Positions 40,238-49,969 of a DNA stretch of 64,000 bases are shown piece by piece. The position numbers and the translations under genes are program-made. Location of the stretch: positions 62,001-126,000 of the forward strand of contig CAMUYI010000004.1 of NCBI GenBank assembly GCA_947164985.1, in the 5' to 3' direction. Below the pieces are notes generated by a model, which saw only the letters and a list, made by a program, of their open reading frames with translations, did no database searches and was not told the DNA's origin. Origin of the DNA: an uncultured Bacteroidales bacterium (GTDB lineage Bacteria > Bacteroidota > Bacteroidia > Bacteroidales > Paludibacteraceae). The first letter of the stretch is position 1; each line of letters opens with the position of its first letter.

Positions 40238-41306
40238 ACTGGGCGTTTCTTTCAAAGTTATTTCTATGTTGCGTAGCCTGACGGGTATAACCGTTCTTCT
40301 TCCATTCCTCGTAACGGGCAAGGATAAAAGCCTTGATCTTATCGGGATCATCGGTCGCGATGCCGGCATTCGTATAGGCGATGAGTTCCGCCAAAGCACC
40401 CTTGTCGGACGGTACGCATAGCACGGGTTTCTCGCATCCCAGCGCCTCGTAGAACTTCGTGGTCAGCATCCCGTGCGTGTTCAGTGAGGTCAGCACCAGC
40501 ATCATACTGCTCCGACGAATGGCATCACCTAATTGCGTATGAGGAATCGGGTCGTTTTGAGGCGTATGCATCTCTAAAACCACATCCAAGTCCTTAATGG
40601 CTTGTTTGACGACCTCCAAAGCCGGTTTCTGCCATTCAAAGAGAGAACCGATATACGTGATTTTAAAGGTCTCTGCAGGTACATCTTCGGGATAGAACTG
40701 CTTGTCGTCAAAGCCGTTATACATCACCTGTACCTTCGGATTAAACTGCTTGATGAACTCCGCGTGCCATGGGGATACCGTAGTGATGGCATTCGCAGCA
40801 CGAAGTACCTTATTGCGTCGGCTTACATGAATGGCGCGATACAGATGACGGAAAGGCAGAAGCCATTTGGACTGATGGCGATAATGATAAGTAGCGTCTT
40901 CGACCTGTTCCTCCAGATCGCGAATATCGCAGATGAGGGGTACGTTCAGCGCTTGTGCGATCCGTTGGGCAGCACCTAAAGGAAAATCGCTAAAAGCAGT
41001 ACATATGACGAGGTCGAATTTTGAATTCTGAGATCTGAAATGTGAAATTGCCCGTTTGGCAAAGGCCCTGTTATGCCAGTCGGTAAGCAGCGTCCAGACG
41101 GTTTTGAGCAACCAGTCGAATGTACCTCCGCTATACATGCGAATGGTTTCGATGGGGTAGGTATGCGCAAAGGGCAAAGGTTCGTTTGCTTCGGTGAGCA
41201 AGGTCACGTCATGCCCTTTCTGCACGAGGTAATCGCACAGATGGCGCAGACGCGGAAGATAACCGGGTGCTGCTGGCGGATCAGATACAATTAATAATCT
41301 TTTCAT
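40209..41306 (-). CDS. GT4-family glycosyltransferase, 365 aa
   Basis: The N-terminus KRLLIVSDPPAAPGYLPRLRHLCDYLVQKGHDVTLLT and the C-terminal KFYEALGCEKPVLCVPSDKGALAELI are typical of GT-B fold family 4 transferases, including the E(x7)E-like region. The middle has NAITTVSPWHAEFI and VMYNGFDDKQFYPE. It probably uses a nucleotide sugar at the cytoplasmic membrane. I start it at 41306. Bases 41016-41050 encode FRSQNSKFDL from a repeated TGAAATCTGA-like word in a variable loop. It overlaps the deacetylase-like gene by 26 bp. Confidence 0.88.
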   Translation of the reverse strand: MKRLLIVSDPPAAPGYLPRLRHLCDYLVQKGHDVTLLTEANEPLPFAHTYPIETIRMYSGGTFDWLLKTVWTLLTDWHNRAFAKRAISHFRSQNSKFDLVICTAFSDFPLGAAQRIAQALNVPLICDIRDLEEQVEDATYHYRHQSKWLLPFRHLYRAIHVSRRNKVLRAANAITTVSPWHAEFIKQFNPKVQVMYNGFDDKQFYPEDVPAETFKITYIGSLFEWQKPALEVVKQAIKDLDVVLEMHTPQNDPIPHTQLGDAIRRSSMMLVLTSLNTHGMLTTKFYEALGCEKPVLCVPSDKGALAELIAYTNAGIATDDPDKIKAFILARYEEWKKNGYTRQATQHRNNFERNAQYDQFYRTYL

Positions 41307-42444
41307 ACAAGGACCTATGATAGGTCGTGTCGTTGATATTGCTGTTATGCCACAATAAGCACAGGTCGCCATGGTGCATGCGCACCTTGTCAATCAATCG
41401 TTCGCAGAGGAAATAGGCCTCATCTTCGGTCAGATCCATATAGTTCTCTTGGTTGAGCGTGTTATCCATCACCAGCAGCGGATGCAAGGTGAGGGTAGTC
41501 AACTTGTACGTATAGGGATTGATCCAACGAACGGCACGCGAGGTCTGCAAACGGAAACCGGCTGCGTCGGGATAACCCATCGTGAAATCATCGGTATAGC
41601 CGGCCTTGATAAGACGCGTAAAATGACTTGTCGAGCCGCGCAGGAAATGGGAACGATGGAGCGTACTGATAGGCTTTTTAGGCAGGTCTCCGTAATAACT
41701 GCTATGCACGCCTAATTGTCCGCCATGGTCGAGGATCATCTGCTTCAACTGCTTGAAATCGCGTCCGCGCAACGAGTACTGCGGGTAGTCGTAACCGGTA
41801 CCCATCGTCTGCTTGACGAAATAGATCGGCTCGGCGTTCGGCACTTTCGCATCCATCTCCATCAACCACGGGAAAGTGTACAACGGATCGTTGTGAATAT
41901 CCTTGATCGCCGCCCAAGTCTGCGCTTTCTCTCCGCGATGCAGTCCCCCGAAGAACCCGCGCAGATGGCGGTACTGCGAGATAGCATCGATATCGTGGGT
42001 AAGGTAGATATGCCCAAAACCGCTTTGCGGTAAAGGTGCGTTCAATAACTTCAGCAACAGCCGCGCATGCTCGTCCAGCATCGGAATCTGCATGCGGTTC
42101 TTCTCGCCTAAGATGGAGAACTCGGCTAGGAAACGGTCATGGTTATCGCGATTCGTATTAAACGTCTCTTCAGCGCGTGAGATGAAGAAGAAAGTATTAT
42201 ACACGATATCCGTGCGGATAATGGCTTTGTTTTTTGCAGGTTGTTCTACCTGCACTTTATCCATTTCCGGCAACACGATATGATTGCCTAAGTTACCGTT
42301 CGGCACAATGATCACATCGTGATCTTCCAAGGCTTTCTCATCCTTGGTGTACGCTACCCGTTTCGCCAACTCGCTGTCTCCGTAACACAGCCAGGTGATG
42401 ATGTAGTCAACGATTTCGTTTACTCCTCGTTTAGAAGCTCCCAT
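41281..42444 (-). CDS. Polysaccharide-deacetylase-like (DUF7033-type) protein, 387 aa
   Basis: The core contains IYLTHDIDAISQYR, LGVHSSYYGD and TDDFTMGYPDAAGFRLQTS, which resemble motif 1 (TxDxD), the HxxxH-like motif and the downstream R/D motifs of NodB-type deacetylases. The N-terminal ~130 residues look like the accessory domain that precedes such cores in Bacteroidetes. It may remove acetyl groups from the glycan made by this locus, or act as a structural partner if the metal site is incomplete. It overlaps the ABC-F gene by 25 bp. Confidence 0.7.
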   Translation of the reverse strand: MGASKRGVNEIVDYIITWLCYGDSELAKRVAYTKDEKALEDHDVIIVPNGNLGNHIVLPEMDKVQVEQPAKNKAIIRTDIVYNTFFFISRAEETFNTNRDNHDRFLAEFSILGEKNRMQIPMLDEHARLLLKLLNAPLPQSGFGHIYLTHDIDAISQYRHLRGFFGGLHRGEKAQTWAAIKDIHNDPLYTFPWLMEMDAKVPNAEPIYFVKQTMGTGYDYPQYSLRGRDFKQLKQMILDHGGQLGVHSSYYGDLPKKPISTLHRSHFLRGSTSHFTRLIKAGYTDDFTMGYPDAAGFRLQTSRAVRWINPYTYKLTTLTLHPLLVMDNTLNQENYMDLTEDEAYFLCERLIDKVRMHHGDLCLLWHNSNINDTTYHRSLYEKIINCI

Positions 42445-44228
42445 ACGTATAAATTTTGTTCTATTTGGTGTTTAATAGTTTCGTATTTATGGAAATTTTC
42501 CGGTGTCTGGTTTTCCGGAATTGCCAGCAGATTCTCCATGTCTGCCTGCTCTTGTTCCAAAGCCGCGATCTTTGCCTCCACTTCGGCAATCTGTTTTTCT
42601 TTCTTGCGTTTTTCCGCTGCTGCAGCCTTTTGCGCAGCGTAATCCAAGGCTCCAGAGAGGCCTGACGTTTGCTCTGACTGTCGGTTGACCGTCGGTTGAC
42701 CGTCGGTTGACTGTCGTTGCGCTCTCGTATTTAGTTCATTCAGAGATTGTAGTTTCCTCGTCCGCAGGAAATCGTATATACCGCCTAAGTGCTCTTTGAC
42801 ATGTCCGCCGCCGAACTCATAGACTTTCGTCACCAACCCATCCAGAAAATCACGGTCATGACTGACGCAGATAAGCGTACCGTTGAAGTCCTTGAGGGCT
42901 GCTTTGAGCACATCCTTGGATTGCATATCCAGGTGGTTCGTCGGCTCATCGAGTATCAGCAGGTTGCAGGGCTCCAACAGCAGTCGGATCATTGCCAGAC
43001 GGCTTCGTTCGCCGCCAGATAACACTTTCACTTTCTTATCGCTTGCCTCGCCGCCGAACATGAAAGCGCCGAGGATATCGCGTATCTTGGTGCGGATATC
43101 GCCTACAGCCACGTAATCAATCGTCTCAAAAACCGTCAGGTTCTCATCCAGCAATGCCGCTTGATTCTGGGCAAAATAACCGATCTTAACGTTATGACCG
43201 ATCTTGAGCGAACCCATATAATCCAACTGCCCCATGATACATTTGACGAGTGTGGTCTTTCCTTCGCCGTTCTTACCCACAAAAGCTACTTTCTCTCCGC
43301 GGCGAATGGTGAATGTCACGTCATGGAACACGGTATGCGTGCCGAAATCCTTGCGCAAGTCCTCCACGATCAGAGGAAAATCACCGCTTCGAGGTGCCGG
43401 CGGGAAACGGAGGTTCAACCGACTTGTATCTTCCAGATCGACCTCAAGTCGTTCGAGTTTTTCGAGTTGTTTGATACGACTCTGTACCTGTACCGCTTTG
43501 GTCGCTTTGTACCGGAAACGCTCGATAAACTCCTCTGTATCTTGGATCATCTTCTGCTGGTTCAGATACGCCCGGACTTGTTGTTCGTGCCTTTCCTTAC
43601 GTAGTTCAACAAAGCGAGAATAATTAACATTGTAATCATATATCCTACCTAAGGTTATTTCTATCGTTCGTCCGCATACATTATCGATGAAAGCACGGTC
43701 GTGACTCACCATCAGTACCGCACTCGGACTCGTCTTGAGAAAATCCTCCAACCATTGGATGGACTCGATATCGAGGTGGTTGGTCGGCTCATCGAGTAAC
43801 AGCAAGTCGGGGTGACGTAACAGGATCTTCGCCAACTCAATACGCATTCTCCATCCTCCGGAGAACTCGCTGCAAGGGCGTTCAAAATCCTTACGTTCAA
43901 ACCCTAAACCGATTACCGTTCGGTCCATCTCCGCCACAAAACGCGCCTCGTCCTCTCCGCTAAAGATCGTCATCACCTCTTCGCGCAACGTACGGTCGTC
44001 TTGAAAAAGCATCACCTGCGGCAAGTAACCGATCGTCATGTCGGTCTCCTTGCTGATGCGTCCTGCCGTCGGTTGGTATTCTCCGGCGATGAGACGCAAG
44101 AGCGTCGTCTTACCCGCTCCGTTCTTACCCACCAGCGCGATACGCTCCTTCCTGTTGATCAAGAACGAGATATCGTCCAGCACAGGTCGGGACGCAAACT
44201 CCATACTCAGGTGATCAATGCTTAGCAT
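42420..44228 (-). CDS. ABC-F family ATPase (ribosome-associated type), 602 aa
   Basis: Two ATP-binding domains are seen: Walker A GKNGAGKTT and GKNGEGKTT, signatures FSGGWRMRIELAK and LSGGERSRLAM, and LLLDEPTNHLDI/LILDEPTNHLDM. There are no membrane segments, so it is an ABC-F translation factor rather than a transporter. The linker and a C-terminal coiled coil (EKRKKEKQIAEVEAKIAALEQEQ) fit the Uup/YdiF subgroup. A Gln/Ser/Thr word repeat (QRQSTDGQPTVNRQSEQ, bases 42672-42716) sits before the coiled coil. It lies within a glycan operon, overlapping both neighbours. Confidence 0.93.
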   Translation of the reverse strand: MLSIDHLSMEFASRPVLDDISFLINRKERIALVGKNGAGKTTLLRLIAGEYQPTAGRISKETDMTIGYLPQVMLFQDDRTLREEVMTIFSGEDEARFVAEMDRTVIGLGFERKDFERPCSEFSGGWRMRIELAKILLRHPDLLLLDEPTNHLDIESIQWLEDFLKTSPSAVLMVSHDRAFIDNVCGRTIEITLGRIYDYNVNYSRFVELRKERHEQQVRAYLNQQKMIQDTEEFIERFRYKATKAVQVQSRIKQLEKLERLEVDLEDTSRLNLRFPPAPRSGDFPLIVEDLRKDFGTHTVFHDVTFTIRRGEKVAFVGKNGEGKTTLVKCIMGQLDYMGSLKIGHNVKIGYFAQNQAALLDENLTVFETIDYVAVGDIRTKIRDILGAFMFGGEASDKKVKVLSGGERSRLAMIRLLLEPCNLLILDEPTNHLDMQSKDVLKAALKDFNGTLICVSHDRDFLDGLVTKVYEFGGGHVKEHLGGIYDFLRTRKLQSLNELNTRAQRQSTDGQPTVNRQSEQTSGLSGALDYAAQKAAAAEKRKKEKQIAEVEAKIAALEQEQADMENLLAIPENQTPENFHKYETIKHQIEQNLYVWELLNEE

Positions 44229-45300
44229 GCTCTCCGTATAGTTTACTGTTAATAACGCGCCAAAGAACCAGTGTCAAAGCGGTTGCAAGGGCAAAATCCG
44301 TAATCAGTAATACCCAGTTATTCCAGTTGCGTCCGATAATAGCCAAACCGATAAAGATCACACTCACGCTCAGCAGCACACAAGTTGTCTGGATGTGGTT
44401 AAGGCCTGTGCGAAGCAGCAGATGATGGATATGGTTCTTATCCGGTTGGAACGGACTGCGATGCTGTTTGATACGCGTCAGACTGACACGGATCGTATCG
44501 AAGATAGGTATGGTCAAAACGCATATAGCGACAGCCGGTGCGGCATTCATATGATAACTCTCCGGCACCAGATGATAGGCATTGATCTCGCAGAAACGGA
44601 ATACAAAAGCCGTTAGCAGGTACCCTAATAGCAGACTTCCCGAATCGCCCATGAAGATCTTCTCCTTGCGACCGAATACATTATAGATGAAGAACACCGC
44701 CAACGCGCCGATCATACAGATGCCTAAGATGGACCAACTCTTCTCGCCTACCAAACCGAAATAGATGGCGAAGAAGAAACAGTACAGTATCCCTAATCCG
44801 CTGGCCAGGCCGTCGATGCCGTCGATGAGATTGACCGCATTGATGATCGCAATCAGCACGAAGAGCGAGATCAGATAGCTGGGAATGATACCGATCTCTT
44901 CGATGCCGAAGATACCATGCAGATGCGTGATTCGAATGTCGGCAAAACCAATCAAAGCGATACTGGCCAATGCCTCGCCGAACAACTTGGCGATTGGAGT
45001 TAAAACCAGTACATCATCGATGAAACCGACTGCCATGATGGCAAATAGACCGATCAGGAAAAATTGACTCTGACTCATCTGGTCAAACTCAAAAATCAGA
45101 TAGGTCAGCAAGAAACTGAAGCATATATTCAGGCCGCCGATATTGGGTACTTCCCCTTCATGGCTCATTCGCTTGTTCGGACGCACGACCAGCCCTTTCG
45201 CTTTTGCGATACGAATCACGATCGGCATGCCTACCAAGCCTATCATGAAACTAATCAGGCCGATCAGGTAACTATGTTGTAAGAAAAAATCTTGTATCAT
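44215..45300 (-). CDS. WecA/MraY-type phospho-sugar transferase, 361 aa
   Basis: A polytopic membrane protein with the MraY/WecA signature motifs GFIDDVL, NAVNLIDGIDGLASG, FIYNVFGRKEKIFMGDSGSLLLGYLL and a later HRSPFQPDKNHIHHLL. It transfers a sugar-1-phosphate (often GlcNAc-1-P) to undecaprenyl phosphate, the first step of O-antigen or similar glycans. About eleven hydrophobic segments are visible. It overlaps the CapD-type gene by 4 bp and the ABC-F gene by 14 bp. Confidence 0.92.
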   Translation of the reverse strand: MIQDFFLQHSYLIGLISFMIGLVGMPIVIRIAKAKGLVVRPNKRMSHEGEVPNIGGLNICFSFLLTYLIFEFDQMSQSQFFLIGLFAIMAVGFIDDVLVLTPIAKLFGEALASIALIGFADIRITHLHGIFGIEEIGIIPSYLISLFVLIAIINAVNLIDGIDGLASGLGILYCFFFAIYFGLVGEKSWSILGICMIGALAVFFIYNVFGRKEKIFMGDSGSLLLGYLLTAFVFRFCEINAYHLVPESYHMNAAPAVAICVLTIPIFDTIRVSLTRIKQHRSPFQPDKNHIHHLLLRTGLNHIQTTCVLLSVSVIFIGLAIIGRNWNNWVLLITDFALATALTLVLWRVINSKLYGEHAKH

Positions 45301-47222
45301 TGCGGGTCTAACTGTTCGTAAATAGAGTTGTTACTGATATATTCTGGCACTAACTGCTTCATCAACTTAACGGTCATGAACGGTTTGGTCTGTTGGCTGG
45401 TTGCAATCAGTTGATCGACCTCCGGACTGACGGTATCAAAATCAAACTCACGCACCCGTGCCACCATGATCTTATCGTTCGTGGTAGGAATCGTGGTCTC
45501 TTTCTGATTAAGCAGTTCTTCGTACAGTTTCTCTCCCGGACGCAAACCCGTGAACACAATTCGGATATCCTTCTCCGGCGTATAACCGGCCAGACGAATC
45601 ATATTCCGTGCCAAATCCAGGATCTTGACGGGTTCACCCATATCGAATACGAAGATCTCGCCGCCTTGGCCTAAGGTACTCGCCTCCATCACCAGACAGC
45701 AAGCCTCGGGAATCGTCATAAAATAACGGATGATATCGGGGTGGGTTACAGTTACCGGTCCGCCGGCCGCAATCTGTTTGCGGAAATATGGGATAACCGA
45801 TCCGTTCGAACCCAGCACATTACCGAAGCGGGTGGTGATGAACTTGGTGCAATTCTCATCTTTTGCTTGCAGTTTCTTGAAAAGCGACTGTACGTAGATC
45901 TCCGCGATACGCTTGCTGGCGCCCATGATATTGGTCGGATTAACCGCCTTATCCGTCGAGATCATCACAAATCGCTGCACCTTATACTTCACCGCCATGT
46001 CGGCCATGTTCTTCGTGCCTAACACGTTCGCTTGGATGGCTTCGTTCGGGAAACTCTCCATCAGCGGCACATGCTTGTAAGCAGCCGCATGGTACACTAC
46101 ATCCGGACGCATCTCGCTGAAGATCTGCTCGATACGCGTTCTGTTACGCACATCTGCGATCACGGGAATGAATCGCGCCTTAGGGTATTGACTTTGCAGA
46201 TCGAGAACCAAGTCATGCAAAGGCGACTCGGCGATGTCCAGTAAGATCGTCACCTGCGGTTTATACTGCTGCACTTGACGCACCAACTCACTACCGATAC
46301 TACCGGCGGCACCGCTCACCAGTACCACTTTTTTCTGTAAGATCTGCCGCACATTATCCATGTTGATCGCAATCTGCGGACGTTCCAGCAAGTCCTCAAT
46401 ACGAATGGCATCGATTCGACCGATCCGTTGGGCATCAATCGCATCCACATTGTCGAACTGTGTGAAATACGGTGTGGTTAGAATATGGATATTATGGTTA
46501 ATGAATATCTGCAGATCTTTGGCAGGATTGATATCCCGCATCTTCAGCGGCGACACAATCACATGCTTCACCCCGCGTTTCTCCATCCATTCAAACAACT
46601 TCTCATTCAGCGGACGCACACGCAGACCCGCTAACTCATACCCGTTTCGTTCCTTTTCGTCAGCGATAAATCCCACCGGTCGATAAGGTGTGTTACCCGC
46701 CGAACGAAGCATCTTGGCGATCGAGATACCGGCTGTTCGCGTACCATAGATCATAACCCGCGGTGCACCGTGTTCGTCCAGCAGCACTTCGCTCATGGTC
46801 TTGACGCCTACGCGCAGCGAGAACAACAGCACAAATGCAATCGGCAGATAGATGATGATCAAAGTCGTCAATAGGGGATGCGAACCCGTGGTATACTGCA
46901 TAGTAACATTGAAAATCAACAATATAGCAGTCGTCGTTACATTCGCCAGCAAGATCTTGATGGTATCGATGAAAGTCGAATAACGCAGGATACCGGCATA
47001 GGTATGGAAAAAACCGAAAGCAATCGTCTGTACCCCAAGCACCAGCAAGAACTGGTAGCCTAAGGGCCAGGTCTTCGTGCCCGCTATGATATGGTAGTCA
47101 AACGTACCCGATCCGATCCATGCGCACAGCCAAAAAGCAATCGTGCACAGCAACATGTCCAACAACAGCACGCCCCATCGAGGCATATAGTCTGTTTGTG
47201 CTTTTAGATGAAATAGTTTCAT
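45297..47222 (-). CDS. CapD/WbpM-type nucleotide-sugar epimerase/dehydratase, 641 aa
   Basis: Four N-terminal membrane segments lead into a first Rossmann-like region (RVMIYGTRTAGISIAKML). The catalytic domain follows from about residue 290 with VVLVSGAAGSIGSELVRQ, YHAAAYKHVPLMES, and MISTDKAVNPTNIMGASKR (the Ser-x-x-Lys type site of the 4,6-dehydratase family). It makes UDP-4-keto-6-deoxy sugars used in surface glycans. Its start overlaps the uvrA stop (ATGA), so DNA repair and glycan genes share one overlapping run. Confidence 0.93.
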   Translation of the reverse strand: MKLFHLKAQTDYMPRWGVLLLDMLLCTIAFWLCAWIGSGTFDYHIIAGTKTWPLGYQFLLVLGVQTIAFGFFHTYAGILRYSTFIDTIKILLANVTTTAILLIFNVTMQYTTGSHPLLTTLIIIYLPIAFVLLFSLRVGVKTMSEVLLDEHGAPRVMIYGTRTAGISIAKMLRSAGNTPYRPVGFIADEKERNGYELAGLRVRPLNEKLFEWMEKRGVKHVIVSPLKMRDINPAKDLQIFINHNIHILTTPYFTQFDNVDAIDAQRIGRIDAIRIEDLLERPQIAINMDNVRQILQKKVVLVSGAAGSIGSELVRQVQQYKPQVTILLDIAESPLHDLVLDLQSQYPKARFIPVIADVRNRTRIEQIFSEMRPDVVYHAAAYKHVPLMESFPNEAIQANVLGTKNMADMAVKYKVQRFVMISTDKAVNPTNIMGASKRIAEIYVQSLFKKLQAKDENCTKFITTRFGNVLGSNGSVIPYFRKQIAAGGPVTVTHPDIIRYFMTIPEACCLVMEASTLGQGGEIFVFDMGEPVKILDLARNMIRLAGYTPEKDIRIVFTGLRPGEKLYEELLNQKETTIPTTNDKIMVARVREFDFDTVSPEVDQLIATSQQTKPFMTVKLMKQLVPEYISNNSIYEQLDPQ

Positions 47223-49969
47223 TGTTTACTTTGTATAATATTGGCAATATACTTGCCGGTATAACTTTCTTTGCATTGCGCGAGTTCCTCAGGCGTACCT
47301 TCGAATACGATATGTCCACCTTCGTTTCCGCCTTCTTTACCCAAGTCAATCACATGGTCTGCCGCCAGAATAACCGCGGGGTTATGCTCGATGATAATAA
47401 CCGTGTGACCCTTGCTGATCAACCGATTAAGCGCTTTCAGCAGCACATCGATATCCCGGTGATGCAGACCCGTTGTCGGTTCATCGAATACGAAGATCGT
47501 CGGGTGACTCTCTTCGGACGCCAGGAACGACGCCAACTTCACACGCTGACTCTCTCCGCCCGAAAGTGTACTGCTGCTCTGACCCAACTGCACATACCCG
47601 ATACCGACGTCTTGCAGCGGCTTCAACCGTTTCACGATCTTCGCGCAGGTCGGATCCTCACTAAAGAACTCCACAGCCTGATTAACCGTCATGCACAGGA
47701 TGTCATAGATCGACTTGTCGCGGTAATGGACGTCCAGTATATCTTGCTTGAACCGCCTTCCATGACATTGTTCGCATTCCAGCACCAGATCCGCCATGAA
47801 CTGCATCTCGATCGTGATCGTTCCTTCTCCCTGACAGGTCTCGCATCGTCCGCCCGGCGTATTAAAACTGAAATGCGCCGGAGTCAGACCCAACTGCTTG
47901 GACAACGGTTGTTCCGCGAACAACTTACGTATCTCATCATAAGCCTTCAGATACGTCACAGGATTACTTCTACTCGAACGACTCAACGGGTTCTGGTCCA
48001 CAAACTCAATATCTTTCATCAAATGCAGACTTCCGCTCAACTGACCGAAATCACCCGTATGTTCGGCAAAAACACCGCCGTAATGTTTCTTCAGCGCTGG
48101 GTAGAGTACCTTGCTCACCAAACTACTCTTACCGCTTCCGCTCACGCCGGTCACTACCGTCATTGCGAATAGCGGAAAACGCACGGTGAGGTTCTTCAGG
48201 TTATTTTCACACGCACCCTCCACGCAGATATAGTTGTTCCAATGCCTTCTCTGCTGAGGGATATCATACGTGAACAACTCCGTTCTCGGACGCCCTTCAT
48301 ACACCACCTCGCCGCCATGCCTGCCTGCCTGCGGACCGATCTCAATCACATGGTCAGCCGCCGCGATGATATCTTCGTCATGCTCCACGACCACGATCGT
48401 GTTGCCTAAGTCACGTAGCTCCTTCAGCACATGGATTAACCGCTCCGTATCGCGCGGATGCAGACCGATAGAGGGCTCATCCAACACATACAGCGAACCG
48501 ACCAGACTGCTACCCAAGGATTTCGCCAAATTGATGCGCTGACTCTCACCACCGGAAAGCGTGGTGCTCTGCCGGTTCAGGGTCAGATAACTCAATCCCA
48601 CATCTTTCATGAACTGCAACCGGCTGCGGATCTCCTTGAGCAGAATCTCGGCCGTCTGCTGCTCGATATCGGTCAACTGCAGATGCGCGAACCACTCGTC
48701 CAACTCATAGATCGGCATCGCGCATAACTGCTGGATACTCTTCCCCTGAATCAACACGTAACTTGCCTCTTTGCGCAAATGCATACCCAGACAACTCGGA
48801 CAGATCGTCTTCCCCTTAAAGCGCGCCAGCATCACCTTGTACTGGATCTTGCCGTACTGCTTCTCCTCCAGTTCTTTGAAGAAAGCATGCAGTCCGCGGA
48901 AATATTCGTTTCCCGTCCAGATCAGCTGTTTCTGTTCCGGCGTCAAGGCATAGAAAGGCGTGTGGATCGGGAAATCGAACTTCGCCGCATTGTAAATAAG
49001 CGGCTCTAACCATTCGCGTTGCATGGCTTCGCTCTGCCAACACGCAATCGCTTGCTCGTAGATCGACTTCGATTTGTTCGGCACTACCAGATCCTCATCT
49101 ATACCCATCACTTGGCCAACACCCTTACATTCGGGACAGGCCCCCAAGGGATTATTGAAGTCAAACAAGTGCTCACTCGGTTCGATAAACTGTATCCCAT
49201 CTGCCTCAAAGCGCTCCGAGAAAACACTCGTCTTCGGTACATTGCCTTGTTGAACCACCACCTGACATTCGCCTTGCCCCTCAAAGAACGCTGTCTGTAC
49301 GCTGTCCGCAAAACGATTACTGGTCGCCTGCTCATGGTCCACTACGATACGATCCACCAATAGATAGGCCTCGTGACCTTGCGCTTTCTCCCAAGTGCTG
49401 TCATCCAGACGTACCGCATCGCCGTCGATCATCAATCGACTGAAACCCTGACTCATCCACAAGGCTAACTGCTCTTTCAAACTCCTACCTTCCGGCAGGA
49501 TGATCGGACTCAGTAGATACAGACGTGCGCCTACGGATTGTTGCTCCATGTAGCTCACCACATCGCCGATCGTGTTTTTCTTCACTTCTTTCCCGCTCAC
49601 GGGCGAGTACGTCTTACCTACGCGCGCGTAAAATAACTTCAAATAGTCATAGATCTCCGTCACGGTACCTACCGTTGAACGGGGATTGCGACTCGTCACT
49701 TTTTGCTGAATGGCGATAGCTGGCGGAATACCTTCGATCTTCTCCACCTCCGGCTTCTGCATGCGACCCATGAACTGACGGGCATAAGCACTAAGGCTCT
49801 CTACATACCGTCGTTGACCCTCCGCATACAAGGTATCGAACGCCAACGAACTCTTGCCGCTGCCGCTCACACCTGTGATCACCACCAACTTATTGCGCGG
49901 TATATCTACCGACACATGTTTCAAGTTGTGGGTCTCCGCCCCTTCAATATGTATTACTTCGTCCTGCAA
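47219..49969 (-). CDS. uvrA: Excinuclease ABC subunit A
   Basis: The 916-residue protein has VITGVSGSGKSSLAFDTLYAEG, SAYARQFMGRM, LSGGESQRINLA, the second VVTGVSGSGKSSLVSKVLYP and LSGGESQRVKLA. The Zn-finger with CETCQGEG and CEQCHGRR is intact. The signature domain lacks the first CxxC pair of the Escherichia coli protein (YSPVSGKEVKK), as is usual in Bacteroidetes. It finds DNA lesions in nucleotide excision repair. It overlaps the HU-LysM gene by 16 bp. Confidence 0.97.
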   Translation of the reverse strand: MQDEVIHIEGAETHNLKHVSVDIPRNKLVVITGVSGSGKSSLAFDTLYAEGQRRYVESLSAYARQFMGRMQKPEVEKIEGIPPAIAIQQKVTSRNPRSTVGTVTEIYDYLKLFYARVGKTYSPVSGKEVKKNTIGDVVSYMEQQSVGARLYLLSPIILPEGRSLKEQLALWMSQGFSRLMIDGDAVRLDDSTWEKAQGHEAYLLVDRIVVDHEQATSNRFADSVQTAFFEGQGECQVVVQQGNVPKTSVFSERFEADGIQFIEPSEHLFDFNNPLGACPECKGVGQVMGIDEDLVVPNKSKSIYEQAIACWQSEAMQREWLEPLIYNAAKFDFPIHTPFYALTPEQKQLIWTGNEYFRGLHAFFKELEEKQYGKIQYKVMLARFKGKTICPSCLGMHLRKEASYVLIQGKSIQQLCAMPIYELDEWFAHLQLTDIEQQTAEILLKEIRSRLQFMKDVGLSYLTLNRQSTTLSGGESQRINLAKSLGSSLVGSLYVLDEPSIGLHPRDTERLIHVLKELRDLGNTIVVVEHDEDIIAAADHVIEIGPQAGRHGGEVVYEGRPRTELFTYDIPQQRRHWNNYICVEGACENNLKNLTVRFPLFAMTVVTGVSGSGKSSLVSKVLYPALKKHYGGVFAEHTGDFGQLSGSLHLMKDIEFVDQNPLSRSSRSNPVTYLKAYDEIRKLFAEQPLSKQLGLTPAHFSFNTPGGRCETCQGEGTITIEMQFMADLVLECEQCHGRRFKQDILDVHYRDKSIYDILCMTVNQAVEFFSEDPTCAKIVKRLKPLQDVGIGYVQLGQSSSTLSGGESQRVKLASFLASEESHPTIFVFDEPTTGLHHRDIDVLLKALNRLISKGHTVIIIEHNPAVILAADHVIDLGKEGGNEGGHIVFEGTPEELAQCKESYTGKYIANIIQSKQ

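Noticed and set aside
47120..48172. A 350-codon plus-strand frame opposite uvrA and the CapD-type gene
   Set aside because: It spans the overlap of two well-supported minus-strand genes and matches no family.
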